Source: an uncultured Akkermansia sp.
Lineage (GTDB): Bacteria; Verrucomicrobiota; Verrucomicrobiia; Verrucomicrobiales; Akkermansiaceae
Direction of reading: 5' to 3'
Length of the DNA: 5,858 nucleotides
NCBI GenBank assembly: GCA_904501955.1
Contig: CAJGCY010000151.1
Coordinates: 1-5,858, forward strand
Part shown: positions 1 through 5,515 of the stretch, one piece after another
How the letters are laid out: the number at the start of each line of letters is the position of its first letter
How positions within the stretch are numbered: the first letter of the stretch is position 1
Notes under the pieces: generated by a model
What the model saw: only the letters and a program-made list of their open reading frames with translations
What the model was told of the DNA's origin: nothing
Databases searched by the model: none
Position numbers and translations under genes: made by a program

Positions 1-228
1 CCGGCTCGGAGCTTCGCTTCGCTACGGTCCTCGCCATTATATGTCACCACAGGTTCCCTGGGTTCCATTTCCTTTTTTGTTGCTATACAGGGGTTCGGGG
101 CTTCGAGTCTTCGCTTTCTACGCCCTCGCAGGCCGTTCGCTGGCGCTCACTCCACCGCCTGCCTAACGTCCGTCGCCCTAAAGGGCTCTGAATTCCGCTC
201 GCTTCGCTCGCCAACTTCCGATTTATCG
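1..228 (-). repeat. Left extragenic repeat module, no gene
   Basis: This is non-coding sequence rich in short palindromes and GAGCGAAGC-type strings. Read outward on the minus strand it has, in order, CGATAAATCGGAAGTTG (228-212), GCGAGCGAAGCGAGC (212-198), a GCCCT-AA-AGGGC hairpin (186-175), GGCGGTGGAG (159-150), GAACCCCT (96-89) and an A-run (81-71). The same order occurs at the right edge of the window. It resembles REP-type extragenic repeats known from many bacteria. The exact family is not identified, and it may continue past base 1. Confidence 0.65.
212..228 (-). repeat. Dispersed motif copy A (CGATAAATCGGAAGTTG)
   Basis: This is a 17-bp perfect match, on the minus strand, to copies B (3048) and D (5668). 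It lies 34 bp beyond the stop of the exported Ala-rich gene and marks the inner edge of the left repeat module. Confidence 0.75.
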
Positions 229-262
229 CTTGCGCTTGGTCGAGGTTCGAGGGGCTGGTGCT

Positions 263-1015
263 TCAATACCGTTTGCCGACGTCCTGCCCGGTGACGTCGA
301 ACCACATTTCCAAGCGGTAGCACTTCTCCGCGCGCACAAGGATGAAGGTCATGCGGCCATATACCTTGCCGCCATCGGTATGCACAAGGTTCTGCGCCTC
401 TTTGGTGGCGCCGGGCAAGGCTTCCATCACGGTGCGGATGTACTGCAAATGCGCCTTATCCGCCCCCAGCTGCCAAGCGCTCTCCTCCGTGAACCCGGGG
501 CCGCCGCTCATGCCGGGGGCTTTGCCCTCTATGGCGGTGCGCAGCTCGAGCTCCAGCTCCGCCAGCAGCTCCGGCGTGGGCTCGCTGAGCCCCACGGCGG
601 CATAGGGCGGCTGCCCCAGCGCCTGCGCCAAGGCTATGGAGCCATAAAAACGTTTGATGACCATTTCTTTGGTGATGGCTTGCATGCGGGCTTGGCTCAT
701 GCCGTTTGCTGCCAGTGCCTGCTCCAGCGCCGCCTCCGGTATGTACTCCAGAGCAGGGCTCAGCACCGCCAGCAGCGCCATTTGCTGTGCCACGGGCTCC
801 GCTGCGGCATCCGCCGTGGCTTTGTCATGCACCGCCTCCAGCAACTCCGTGCTGCTGCGCACCGCGCGCGCAATCTCACGCAGCGCCTGCTGCAACTCCG
901 GCGCCAAAGCTGCGGTAGGCGCTGCCACTGCGGGCGGGGCTGCACTTGCCGTACCCATACCTACCGCTGCCACTAGCCCAACACATGCTGCTATGCTCAA
1001 CGCTACCTTCTTCAT
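263..1015 (-). CDS. Exported Ala-rich protein of unknown function
   Basis: I do not recognise the family. The 250-residue product starts with a classic signal peptide: K2-K3, a hydrophobic stretch to about residue 20, and a likely signal peptidase I site after ASA (residue 25). An IAAC at residues 8-11 resembles a lipobox but leaves too short a hydrophobic core, so lipoprotein status is unlikely. The mature part is Ala/Leu/Glu-rich and predicted mostly helical through about residue 170. It ends in a segment that looks like beta strands (YGRMTFILV, CYRLEMWFDV) with a single Cys. Start choice: the frame is open up to an ATG at 1093, but that codon lies inside the terminator hairpin of the upstream gene. 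An in-frame ATG at 1024 (MRGMKK) is the alternative and has AGGAG 11 nt upstream; the ATG at 1015 begins the signal peptide cleanly. The stop is TGA. The gene follows a PEP-CTERM gene on the same strand, separated by a terminator, so it is probably its own unit. It is likely a periplasmic or surface protein (inference). Confidence 0.78.
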   Translation of the reverse strand: MKKVALSIAACVGLVAAVGMGTASAAPPAVAAPTAALAPELQQALREIARAVRSSTELLEAVHDKATADAAAEPVAQQMALLAVLSPALEYIPEAALEQALAANGMSQARMQAITKEMVIKRFYGSIALAQALGQPPYAAVGLSEPTPELLAELELELRTAIEGKAPGMSGGPGFTEESAWQLGADKAHLQYIRTVMEALPGATKEAQNLVHTDGGKVYGRMTFILVRAEKCYRLEMWFDVTGQDVGKRY

Positions 1016-1024
1016 GCCCCTCAT

Positions 1025-1051
1025 GTTATACCACACTCCTACCTTTGGCAA
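1025..1051 (-). promoter_or_regulatory. Candidate promoter of the exported Ala-rich protein
   Basis: On the minus strand TTGCCA (1051-1046) is followed after 15 bp by TATAAC (1030-1025), with a TG one base before the -10 as in extended -10 promoters. The spacing is shorter than ideal. Transcription would begin about 1018, only a few bases before the ATG at 1015, giving a nearly leaderless mRNA. This favours the 1015 start over 1024, but the match is short and could be chance. Confidence 0.4.
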
Positions 1052-1079
1052 GCGTTTTTTACCGCACCGGCGAAGGTAT

Positions 1080-1117
1080 AAAAAGAAGAACAACCACCCG
1101 GCATCAGGCGGTTGCTC
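1080..1117 (-). terminator. Intrinsic terminator after the shorter PEP-CTERM gene
   Basis: Read on the minus strand, GAGCAACCGCC (1117-1107) pairs with GGTGGTTGTTC (1098-1088) across an 8-nt loop. This gives an 11-bp stem with two G-U pairs. It is followed at once by TTCTTTTT (1087-1080). It lies 24 nt beyond the stop codon at 1142 and is a textbook rho-independent terminator for that gene. It also overlaps the most upstream ATG of the next frame, which argues against using that ATG. Confidence 0.85.
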
Positions 1118-1141
1118 CTCTCTTTAAGCTTTTTTTCGTGT

Positions 1142-1834
1142 TTACTTGCGACGACGGCGTGCAGCCAACCCGGCCAAGGCAAGCAAGCTCAGCGTTGCCG
1201 TTGCGGGCTCAGGGACTGTGGTGTCCGTGCCGGGGGTATCGCCACCATCGGATGAAAATAAAGCATCTTTAAGTCTTACAGCAACGCTCTCAATTTCATC
1301 AACACCCAAATTGGATAAATAAAACTCGGAGGATTTAACATACTGCTCATTAACCTCATACGAAGACAACGAGCCGATTGCGCTACCCTTTCGTGTCGCT
1401 GTTTTGACGAAAGGATCACCTATCAGTTCTCCGTTCTCATTCCAACGATACATGCTGAGCGTAAAAGATGAATTGTACACATCATTCGCTTCATCGTGGC
1501 TGTAGCTGTAATTGTATACTAGTGTGATATACCTTTCAGTTGTAATCATTGTATATATTTTGGAGTCAAATGCACCGTTTAACATACTACTATGCTCACC
1601 GTAATAAGCATCGAAGCCCAAGCCGACAGAGGGTGTTGTAGACAGGCTCGGGTCGGCATCTACGCCAACTATAGTAAAATACGCCGTGTCTTGGGACGTC
1701 AAAAACGACAAATCCAAAGTCAGAGCTACAGCAAACTCGTTGGTGTAACTTTGGGATGCCTCTTCGAATGTCACAGGCGTGGCTGCAAATACAGCAGTTG
1801 TGGTCGCTATGAGAAGTGCGAGAGTCTTTTTCAT
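1142..1834 (-). CDS. PEP-CTERM sorting-domain surface protein, 230 aa
   Basis: This is a small exported protein with a signal peptide (MKKTLALLIATTTAVFA, cleavage near residue 17-18), a beta-rich body and a PEP-CTERM tail at residues 207-230: V-P-E-P, a short Leu/Ala transmembrane-like helix, then RRRRK. In this family the tail is recognised and cleaved by an exosortase, leading to surface attachment or secretion; no exosortase gene is in the window. The body contains alternating polar and aromatic strands (YITLVYNYSY at about 102, then SFTLSMYRWNENGELI at about 124) resembling the 'viewing strands' of LamG/concanavalin-like folds; this is only a weak suggestion. The linker before the tail is Gly/Asp/Thr-rich. 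A paralogue lies immediately upstream on the same strand. The coding body is clearly AT-richer than hemL (21 G/C of 60 in 1261-1320, against 44 of 60 in 4681-4740). The start is supported by the signal peptide and by the conserved leader; no Shine-Dalgarno sequence is seen. Confidence 0.88.
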   Translation of the reverse strand: MKKTLALLIATTTAVFAATPVTFEEASQSYTNEFAVALTLDLSFLTSQDTAYFTIVGVDADPSLSTTPSVGLGFDAYYGEHSSMLNGAFDSKIYTMITTERYITLVYNYSYSHDEANDVYNSSFTLSMYRWNENGELIGDPFVKTATRKGSAIGSLSSYEVNEQYVKSSEFYLSNLGVDEIESVAVRLKDALFSSDGGDTPGTDTTVPEPATATLSLLALAGLAARRRRK

Positions 1835-1841
1835 GATGTGC

Positions 1842-1853
1842 GTGATTGATTGA
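1842..1853 (-). promoter_or_regulatory. Conserved 12-nt pre-start motif TCAATCAATCAC (copy 1)
   Basis: The motif sits 7 nt before the ATG of the 230-aa PEP-CTERM gene, where a Shine-Dalgarno sequence would be expected. The identical 12-mer lies 6 nt before the ATG of the paralogue. It has no complementarity to the usual anti-SD core, so it may be an unstructured translation-initiation region typical of a non-SD lineage. Confidence 0.6.
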
Positions 1854-1868
1854 AAATTGAGAGTTTAG

Positions 1869-1912
1869 GTCGTTTTTCAGGCGTGATAACATATACCATG
1901 CAGAAAAACAAC
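1869..1912 (-). promoter_or_regulatory. Predicted 5'-leader hairpin, 230-aa PEP-CTERM gene
   Basis: On the minus strand GTTGTTTTTC (1912-1903) pairs along all 10 positions with GAAAAACGAC (1878-1869), including one G-U, around a 24-nt loop. The predicted transcription start (about 1913) places the stem at the very 5' end of the mRNA. The equivalent position upstream of the paralogous gene has a similar stem with a compensatory change. Likely roles are mRNA stabilisation or leader-mediated control (inference). Confidence 0.55.
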
Positions 1913-1919
1913 GGGGGGG

Positions 1920-1968
1920 ATTGTACAGATTTTTGCATGAGATGTACAGCTTTTTTTGTGTTATAACG
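1920..1968 (-). promoter_or_regulatory. Promoter and conserved upstream block, 230-aa PEP-CTERM gene
   Basis: Minus-strand -35 TGTACA (1948-1943) and -10 TACAAT (1925-1920) are separated by 17 bp. The region from 1968 to 1941, containing CGTTATAACACAAAAAAAG and then the -35, matches 2975-3002 upstream of the paralogous gene at 24 of 28 ungapped positions. Distances to the ATG differ by one base (106 and 107 nt). The A-tract just before the -35 could act as an UP element or regulator site. A second TGTACAG lies 21 bp from the first, about two helical turns. Confidence 0.7.
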
Positions 1969-2062
1969 TCATTTTTAGTGACTTATGCTCATGTTAATCT
2001 CTAAAATTTAACAATTATGCAATAAAATTTCCGTTTTTTTTGATTTTGAAGACCACGGACAC

Positions 2063-2101
2063 AAAAAAAGCAAGCACCCAAGCGCGGGTACTTGCTTTTT
2101 T
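2063..2101 (-). terminator. Intrinsic terminator after the longer PEP-CTERM gene
   Basis: Minus-strand GCAAGTACCC (2095-2086) pairs with GGGTGCTTGC (2079-2070) across a 6-nt loop, a 10-bp stem with one G-U, followed by seven Ts (2069-2063). It begins 28 nt after the TAA stop at 2124. A T-run also follows the stem on the plus strand (2096-2101), so it could work in both directions, although no plus-strand gene approaches it. Confidence 0.9.
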
Positions 2102-2123
2102 GCGCAAAAATGTAAAAAGAGCT

Positions 2124-2867
2124 TTACTTACGGCGGCGGCGTGCAGCCAAAGCAGCCAGAGCAAGAAGGCTCAGCGTAGCCGTGGCGGGCTCGGGCACAG
2201 TAGTATCCGTGCTACCGCCGCCGGCATCGTTACCGCCGTTGCCACCGGTGGTGTCATCACCAGCGTTCAACCCCAATACAGCCAAAGCCGCAGCCTTGCG
2301 CTCTTCCTCAGACATGGTACCGGAGTACACATCGATGCCGTTGGTGGAAACATAGGAGCCGTTGATGTTGATTTCCTTGAAATTACCGAAGGTAAGCTGA
2401 GAGGAAGACGGACTAGCTTCATCATAATCATAAGCAATCAACTCACCCACGGAGTCCCACATGTAAAGGTCCTCACGCACAGTGTACTTGTTACCAACAT
2501 ACTGCATGGAGTATACGATGCTCATGTAGGCAGCACCGCTGGTCAAGAGTTCGTCAGCACTATAATCCAAGATATTCCAGTCATAGTCACCGCCATATTC
2601 AGGATGTACCAGCCATGAGCCGATGTACGTACTACCCCCGAAGTCACCACCCATGCCGGCACCGTACCCGATTTCGTCCAAGAAGTAGAAGAAGTGCTGT
2701 TTCTGAATGTTAGCGAAATTGAGAGTGTATGCGACGGTCACGCCCGTGGACGTGCTGAGACCGGCGCCTGTCAGGCCGGCCGTATTGTTGTTCCATTCCA
2801 AGTCCACCTTAGTAGCTGCAAAGGCAGCGGAGGCGGTGGCCAGGAGGAGAGCTATGGTCTTTTTCAT
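2124..2867 (-). CDS. PEP-CTERM sorting-domain surface protein, 247 aa
   Basis: This is the paralogue of the following gene. The signal peptide (MKKTIALLLATASAAFA) is nearly the same, and the PEP-CTERM tail at residues 224-247 differs from the other copy by a single Gly/Ala change. The bodies are much more diverged. Alignable islands include a Val-rich strand near residue 43, YMSIVYSMQY near 113 and LYMWDSVGELI near 132, whose last part parallels MYRWNENGELI in the sister protein. A Gly/Asp/Asn/Thr-rich linker (about 201-222) precedes the tail. Expected fate: Sec export, then exosortase processing and surface anchoring or release; the ligand is unknown. The reading frame stays open up to an ATG at 3005, but that would place the promoter and leader inside the gene and bury the signal peptide, so the ATG at 2867 is chosen. 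It has its own promoter and terminator, so it is probably monocistronic. Confidence 0.88.
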   Translation of the reverse strand: MKKTIALLLATASAAFAATKVDLEWNNNTAGLTGAGLSTSTGVTVAYTLNFANIQKQHFFYFLDEIGYGAGMGGDFGGSTYIGSWLVHPEYGGDYDWNILDYSADELLTSGAAYMSIVYSMQYVGNKYTVREDLYMWDSVGELIAYDYDEASPSSSQLTFGNFKEININGSYVSTNGIDVYSGTMSEEERKAAALAVLGLNAGDDTTGGNGGNDAGGGSTDTTVPEPATATLSLLALAALAARRRRK

Positions 2868-2873
2868 AATAAT

Positions 2874-2885
2874 GTGATTGATTGA
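2874..2885 (-). promoter_or_regulatory. Conserved 12-nt pre-start motif TCAATCAATCAC (copy 2)
   Basis: This is identical to the 12-mer before the sister PEP-CTERM gene and lies 6 nt before the ATG at 2867. It helps fix that start codon. No Shine-Dalgarno sequence is present between it and the ATG. Confidence 0.6.
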
Positions 2886-2898
2886 GAGTCTTGAGTTT

Positions 2899-2949
2899 GC
2901 GTTATTTTTTTTGACAAGCTGATGTAACCAGTGGGCTGAAAAATAACGC
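2899..2949 (-). promoter_or_regulatory. Predicted 5'-leader hairpin, 247-aa PEP-CTERM gene
   Basis: Minus-strand GCGTTATTTTT (2949-2939) is perfectly complementary to AAAAATAACGC (2909-2899), an 11-bp stem around a 29-nt loop. The predicted transcription start (about 2947) coincides with the 5' arm. Compared with the sister leader, the fourth base pair of the shared GTT[G/A]TTTTT arm changes from G-C to A-U while pairing is kept. Confidence 0.58.
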
Positions 2950-2953
2950 GCGG

Positions 2954-3002
2954 AGTATACACGAATCATCAAGTGATGTACAGCAGATTTTGTGTTATGA
3001 CG
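2954..3002 (-). promoter_or_regulatory. Promoter and conserved upstream block, 247-aa PEP-CTERM gene
   Basis: Minus-strand -35 TGTACA (2982-2977) and -10 TATACT (2959-2954) have a 17-bp spacer, the same geometry as the sister gene. The -10 matches the consensus TATAAT at five of six bases. The conserved block 3002-2975 (CGTCATAACACAAAA, then the -35) lies directly upstream. After the -10 both genes continue with C-rich sequence, GTT[G/A]TTTTTC and GC, so similarity extends into the transcribed leader. Confidence 0.72.
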
Positions 3003-3047
3003 CAAATATTAGCACTTTAGGTGGTATCTCATAAGTCAAGTCAAGCC

Positions 3048-3069
3048 CGATAAATCGGAAGTTGAAGGG
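3048..3069 (+). repeat. Dispersed motif copy B
   Basis: Identical over 22 bp to copy D at 5668-5689, and over 17 bp to copy A. It forms the left arm of the nested palindromic element and opposes copy A, so that the block 229-3047 is bracketed by perfect inverted repeats. Confidence 0.8.
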
Positions 3070-3177
3070 CAACAAAATCTATCGGAGCGTGGGACTTTAG
3101 TCCCACAAATACGTGCGGGGCTAATCCATAAGAGGGACTAAAGTCCCTCGCTCCGAGTGAATGAATGTTACAAATCT

Positions 3178-3197
3178 CCCCTTCAACTTCCGATTTA
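3178..3197 (-). repeat. Dispersed motif copy C
   Basis: A minus-strand copy, identical to copy D over 20 bp (TAAATCGGAAGTTG plus AAGGGG). It lacks the leading CGA, which reads TGG here. It is the right arm of the nested palindromic element and lies 30 bp past the stop of the M28 peptidase gene. Confidence 0.8.
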
Positions 3198-3227
3198 CCA
3201 CGCTGCGTGTGTGATGTCCTTGCCTGC

Positions 3228-4196
3228 TCAGGGTTTGAAGGCGAGCGCTCGCACGGCTTGCACGATGCCGCGGGTGACGAGGGCGAGGCGGTTGTAATCG
3301 AGCGTGGCGGGGATATCCGTAGGCTCGTGGTAATGGTGATTGCGGAGCATGGAGGTATCCGTCACCATGAGGGATGGGATGCCGAGGGGCCAGTAGTTGC
3401 GGTGGTCCGAGAAGTAGAGCTCGGTACCGTGCGTGAAGGGGAGGTTGACGCGGGCGGTGGGCATATGCGCCTTGAGGGCATGCGCAACCTGTATGGAGAG
3501 CTCGCGCGAGTCCGGGTCGCCGACCACGGTGATGAAGTTGCCGGTGGTGGGAAGCATCCACCCGTAGCCGGGGAAGAGCTCCGGCTGGCTACCGGGCTTG
3601 TCGGAATAGAAGCCGAGCATCTCTAAGCAAATGAGGCCCAGCACCTTCTCCTTATCGCACGCGGCGGCGTGGTGGGCGGAGCCCATGTCCTCCGTGCCGA
3701 ACCAGGGGGGCTCCTCGCAAGCCCAAGCCACCAGCTCGATGGTGTGCTCTTGCCCCTCCTTGGGGAGGCGGGTGGCGAGCTCCAGCAGGGCAGCCACGGC
3801 GCTGGCGTTGTCATCCGCGCCGTGGTTCACGCCGTCGTCACCGATATCGCAGGCATCATAATGCGCGCCGATGATGTAGCGGGTGTCTTTTTTGCCGGGG
3901 CGCAGGGCGCAGATGTTGTAGTGCGTCTCGCCGTCGGAGGTGGTGAACTTTTGCTGCGAAACCTGCCAACCCGCCGCGCGGAAGTGCGCTGCAATGTAGT
4001 TGCGCGCGTGGTGAATGGTGGCACCGTAGCGGGGGTGCTCGCAGAGCTTCTCCACATGGAGCAGCATGGTGTCCTGCTCCGCCTGCGTGGCGGGAGGCAC
4101 GGGGGTGAGCGGGTGGTTCTCAATCATCGCGCACGCGGGGAACACGAGCGTGAGGGCGGTGAGCAGGTGCAGGCAGGCTTTTTTCAGGAAACGCAT
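3228..4196 (-). CDS. Secreted M28-family zinc metallopeptidase
   Basis: This 322-residue protein is probably an aminopeptidase-type enzyme removing N-terminal residues from peptides outside the cytoplasm, with two catalytic zinc ions. M28 landmarks appear in order: GAHYDA at 110-115 (zinc ligand H112), GADDNASA at 126-133 (bridging D129), CEEPPWFGTEDMGS at 160-173 (E161 general base, E162 ligand), CLEMLG at 190-195 (E192 at the usual Asp/Glu ligand position), SDHRNYW around 263-269, and NHHYHEPTD at 286-294 (H290 ligand). All key positions are filled, so it should be active. The N-terminus has a signal peptide (R2, K5-K6, hydrophobic to about 20). The FPAC at 19-22 is a poor lipobox, so signal peptidase I processing is more likely. 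The gene starts 32 bp after hemL on the same strand with no promoter visible between, so co-transcription is likely. No Shine-Dalgarno sequence precedes the ATG. Substrate specificity cannot be read from the sequence. Confidence 0.9.
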   Translation of the reverse strand: MRFLKKACLHLLTALTLVFPACAMIENHPLTPVPPATQAEQDTMLLHVEKLCEHPRYGATIHHARNYIAAHFRAAGWQVSQQKFTTSDGETHYNICALRPGKKDTRYIIGAHYDACDIGDDGVNHGADDNASAVAALLELATRLPKEGQEHTIELVAWACEEPPWFGTEDMGSAHHAAACDKEKVLGLICLEMLGFYSDKPGSQPELFPGYGWMLPTTGNFITVVGDPDSRELSIQVAHALKAHMPTARVNLPFTHGTELYFSDHRNYWPLGIPSLMVTDTSMLRNHHYHEPTDIPATLDYNRLALVTRGIVQAVRALAFKP

Positions 4197-4228
4197 AAAC
4201 GATGATTTTGGGGTGGTGAGGGTTAACT

Positions 4229-5509
4229 TCAGCGGAGGGATTGCAGCGCGCGGCGCATAGCTGCCACCGTGGCATCGATGTCTGCCTCCGTATGGGCGGT
4301 GGAGATGAAGCCGGTCTCGAAGGGCGAGGGCGCCACGTACACCCCCTGCTCCAGCATGGAGTGGAAGTAGCGGCGGAACATGTTGAAATCCGCCGTGGAG
4401 GCGGTGGTGAGGTCCGTGACATCCTGCGTGGTGAAGAAGAGGCAGAACATGGAGCCGCTGCGCTTGAAGGTGAGCGGCAGGTGCAGGTCCGCCAAGGCGG
4501 CGCGCACGCCTTCCTCCAAGCGGGCGCCGAGGGATTCCAGGCGCGTGTAGGCATCCGTCGCATCCAGCTCGCGCAGCTGGGCCAAGCCTGCGGCCATAGC
4601 CACGGGGTTGCCGCTCAGGGTACCGGCTTGGTACACGGGGCCGAGGGGGGACACACAGTTCATGATGTCCGCCCTGCCACCGAAGGCGCCCACGGGCAAC
4701 CCACCGCCGATGACCTTGCCCAGGGTGGTGAGGTCGGGGGTGATGTGGTGCTTGCCCTGCACACCGGCGGGGGAGATGCGGAAGCCGGTCATCACCTCAT
4801 CAAAAATCAACAGGGTGCCGTGCTGCGCCGTTATCTCGCGCAAGAACTCGAGGTAGCCGGGCTTGGGCAGGTAAAAGCCGGCATTGCCGGGGTACGGCTC
4901 TACAATGATGGCGGCAATTTGCCCCGGGTGCTGCGCAAAGGCACGGCGCACGGCCTCCGGGTCATTGTACGGCAGGGCGATGGTAAGCTCCGCGAACTCG
5001 CGGGGCACGCCGGCGCTGTCCGGCTCGCCATGGGTCAGCGCGCCACTGCCGGCGGCCACCAGCAGGCTGTCCACATGGCCGTGGTAGCAGCCCTCAAACT
5101 TGATGATGTACTTGCGGCCGGTGTAGCCGCGCGCCAGGCGGATGGCGCTCATGGTAGCCTCCGTACCGCTGTTGGTCATGCGCACTTTTTGGATGGACGG
5201 CACCCAGCGGCAGATGGTTTCCGCCATGTCCACCTCAATGCGGGTGGGGATGCCGTAGCCGAGCCCGTAAGGCACAGCCTGCTGCACGGCGGAGATGACG
5301 CTCTGCGGGGCATGCCCCAAGATGGCGGGGCCCCAAGTGCCCACGTAGTCAATGTATTGGCGGTCATCTTCATCCAGCAGGTGAGCTCCCTGCGCGCTCT
5401 TCACAAAAAACGGCGCGCGCTCCAGACGGCGGAAGGCTCGCACGGGGGAATTCACCCCGCCCGGTATCACCTTGCAGGCTCTCTCAAACAGTTCTTCGGA
5501 TATTGCCAT
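4229..5509 (-). CDS. hemL: Glutamate-1-semialdehyde 2,1-aminomutase (HemL)
   Basis: This PLP enzyme converts glutamate-1-semialdehyde to 5-aminolevulinate, the last step of the C5 route to ALA in tetrapyrrole (haem) synthesis; it is cytoplasmic. The product is 426 residues, a typical length for bacterial HemL, and complete. Visible hallmarks: the N-terminal PGGVNSPVRAF (16-26); NSGTEAT (113-119) contributing to phosphate binding; CYHGH (141-145); FDEVMTGFR (236-244) with D237 contacting the PLP ring nitrogen; TTLGKVIGGGLPVGAFGG (261-278) with the Schiff-base lysine K265; and QAGTLSGNP (294-302). It is GC-rich, in contrast to the PEP-CTERM genes, consistent with a core gene. The ATG at 5509 is chosen because the family N-terminus begins right there. 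It is the first gene of a probable two-gene unit with the M28 peptidase. The neighbours give no sign of a wider haem operon. Confidence 0.97.
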   Translation of the reverse strand: MAISEELFERACKVIPGGVNSPVRAFRRLERAPFFVKSAQGAHLLDEDDRQYIDYVGTWGPAILGHAPQSVISAVQQAVPYGLGYGIPTRIEVDMAETICRWVPSIQKVRMTNSGTEATMSAIRLARGYTGRKYIIKFEGCYHGHVDSLLVAAGSGALTHGEPDSAGVPREFAELTIALPYNDPEAVRRAFAQHPGQIAAIIVEPYPGNAGFYLPKPGYLEFLREITAQHGTLLIFDEVMTGFRISPAGVQGKHHITPDLTTLGKVIGGGLPVGAFGGRADIMNCVSPLGPVYQAGTLSGNPVAMAAGLAQLRELDATDAYTRLESLGARLEEGVRAALADLHLPLTFKRSGSMFCLFFTTQDVTDLTTASTADFNMFRRYFHSMLEQGVYVAPSPFETGFISTAHTEADIDATVAAMRRALQSLR

Positions 5510-5515
5510 GAGCGC

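Larger units (their letters stand above)
3048..3197. repeat. Nested inverted-repeat (MITE-like) intergenic element
   Basis: The outer arms are a perfect 19-bp inverted repeat (3051-3069 and 3179-3197) carrying the window-wide motif TAAATCGGAAGTTG plus AAGGG. Inside are two 18-bp palindromes, GTGGGACTTTAGTCCCAC (3089-3106) and GAGGGACTAAAGTCCCTC (3132-3149). Each is flanked on its outer side by CGGAGCG (3083-3089) or its complement CGCTCCG (3149-3155), so 3083-3106 and 3132-3155 are themselves inverted copies with few mismatches. There is no coding capacity, and I see no clear target-site duplication. The element lies between the end of the peptidase gene and the promoter of the next gene. Its RNA would fold strongly and may attenuate or end the peptidase transcript, since no conventional terminator is seen there. 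Whether it is mobile is inference. Confidence 0.75.

Noticed and set aside
230..976. Long plus-strand open frame opposite the exported Ala-rich gene
   Set aside because: Its translation is Arg/His/Gln-rich with no domain or signal features, and the opposing minus-strand frame has a signal peptide and a coherent protein; it is an antisense shadow of GC-rich coding sequence.
1016..1093. N-terminal extension of the exported Ala-rich protein to the ATG at 1093
   Set aside because: It would put the start codon within the upstream gene's terminator and bury the signal peptide 26 residues in.
2040..2618. Plus-strand open frame opposite the 247-aa PEP-CTERM gene
   Set aside because: It starts before and runs through the terminator hairpin at 2063-2101 and mirrors a well-supported minus-strand gene; no independent start signal is seen.
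2868..3005. N-terminal extension of the 247-aa PEP-CTERM protein to the ATG at 3005
   Set aside because: The extension covers the conserved promoter and leader and displaces the signal peptide from the N-terminus.
3048..3197. Composite transposon or insertion sequence
   Set aside because: There are inverted repeats but no transposase or recombinase frame anywhere in the window and no clear target-site duplication.
4197..4228. Separate promoter for the M28 peptidase
   Set aside because: The 32-bp gap has no convincing -35/-10 pair on the minus strand.
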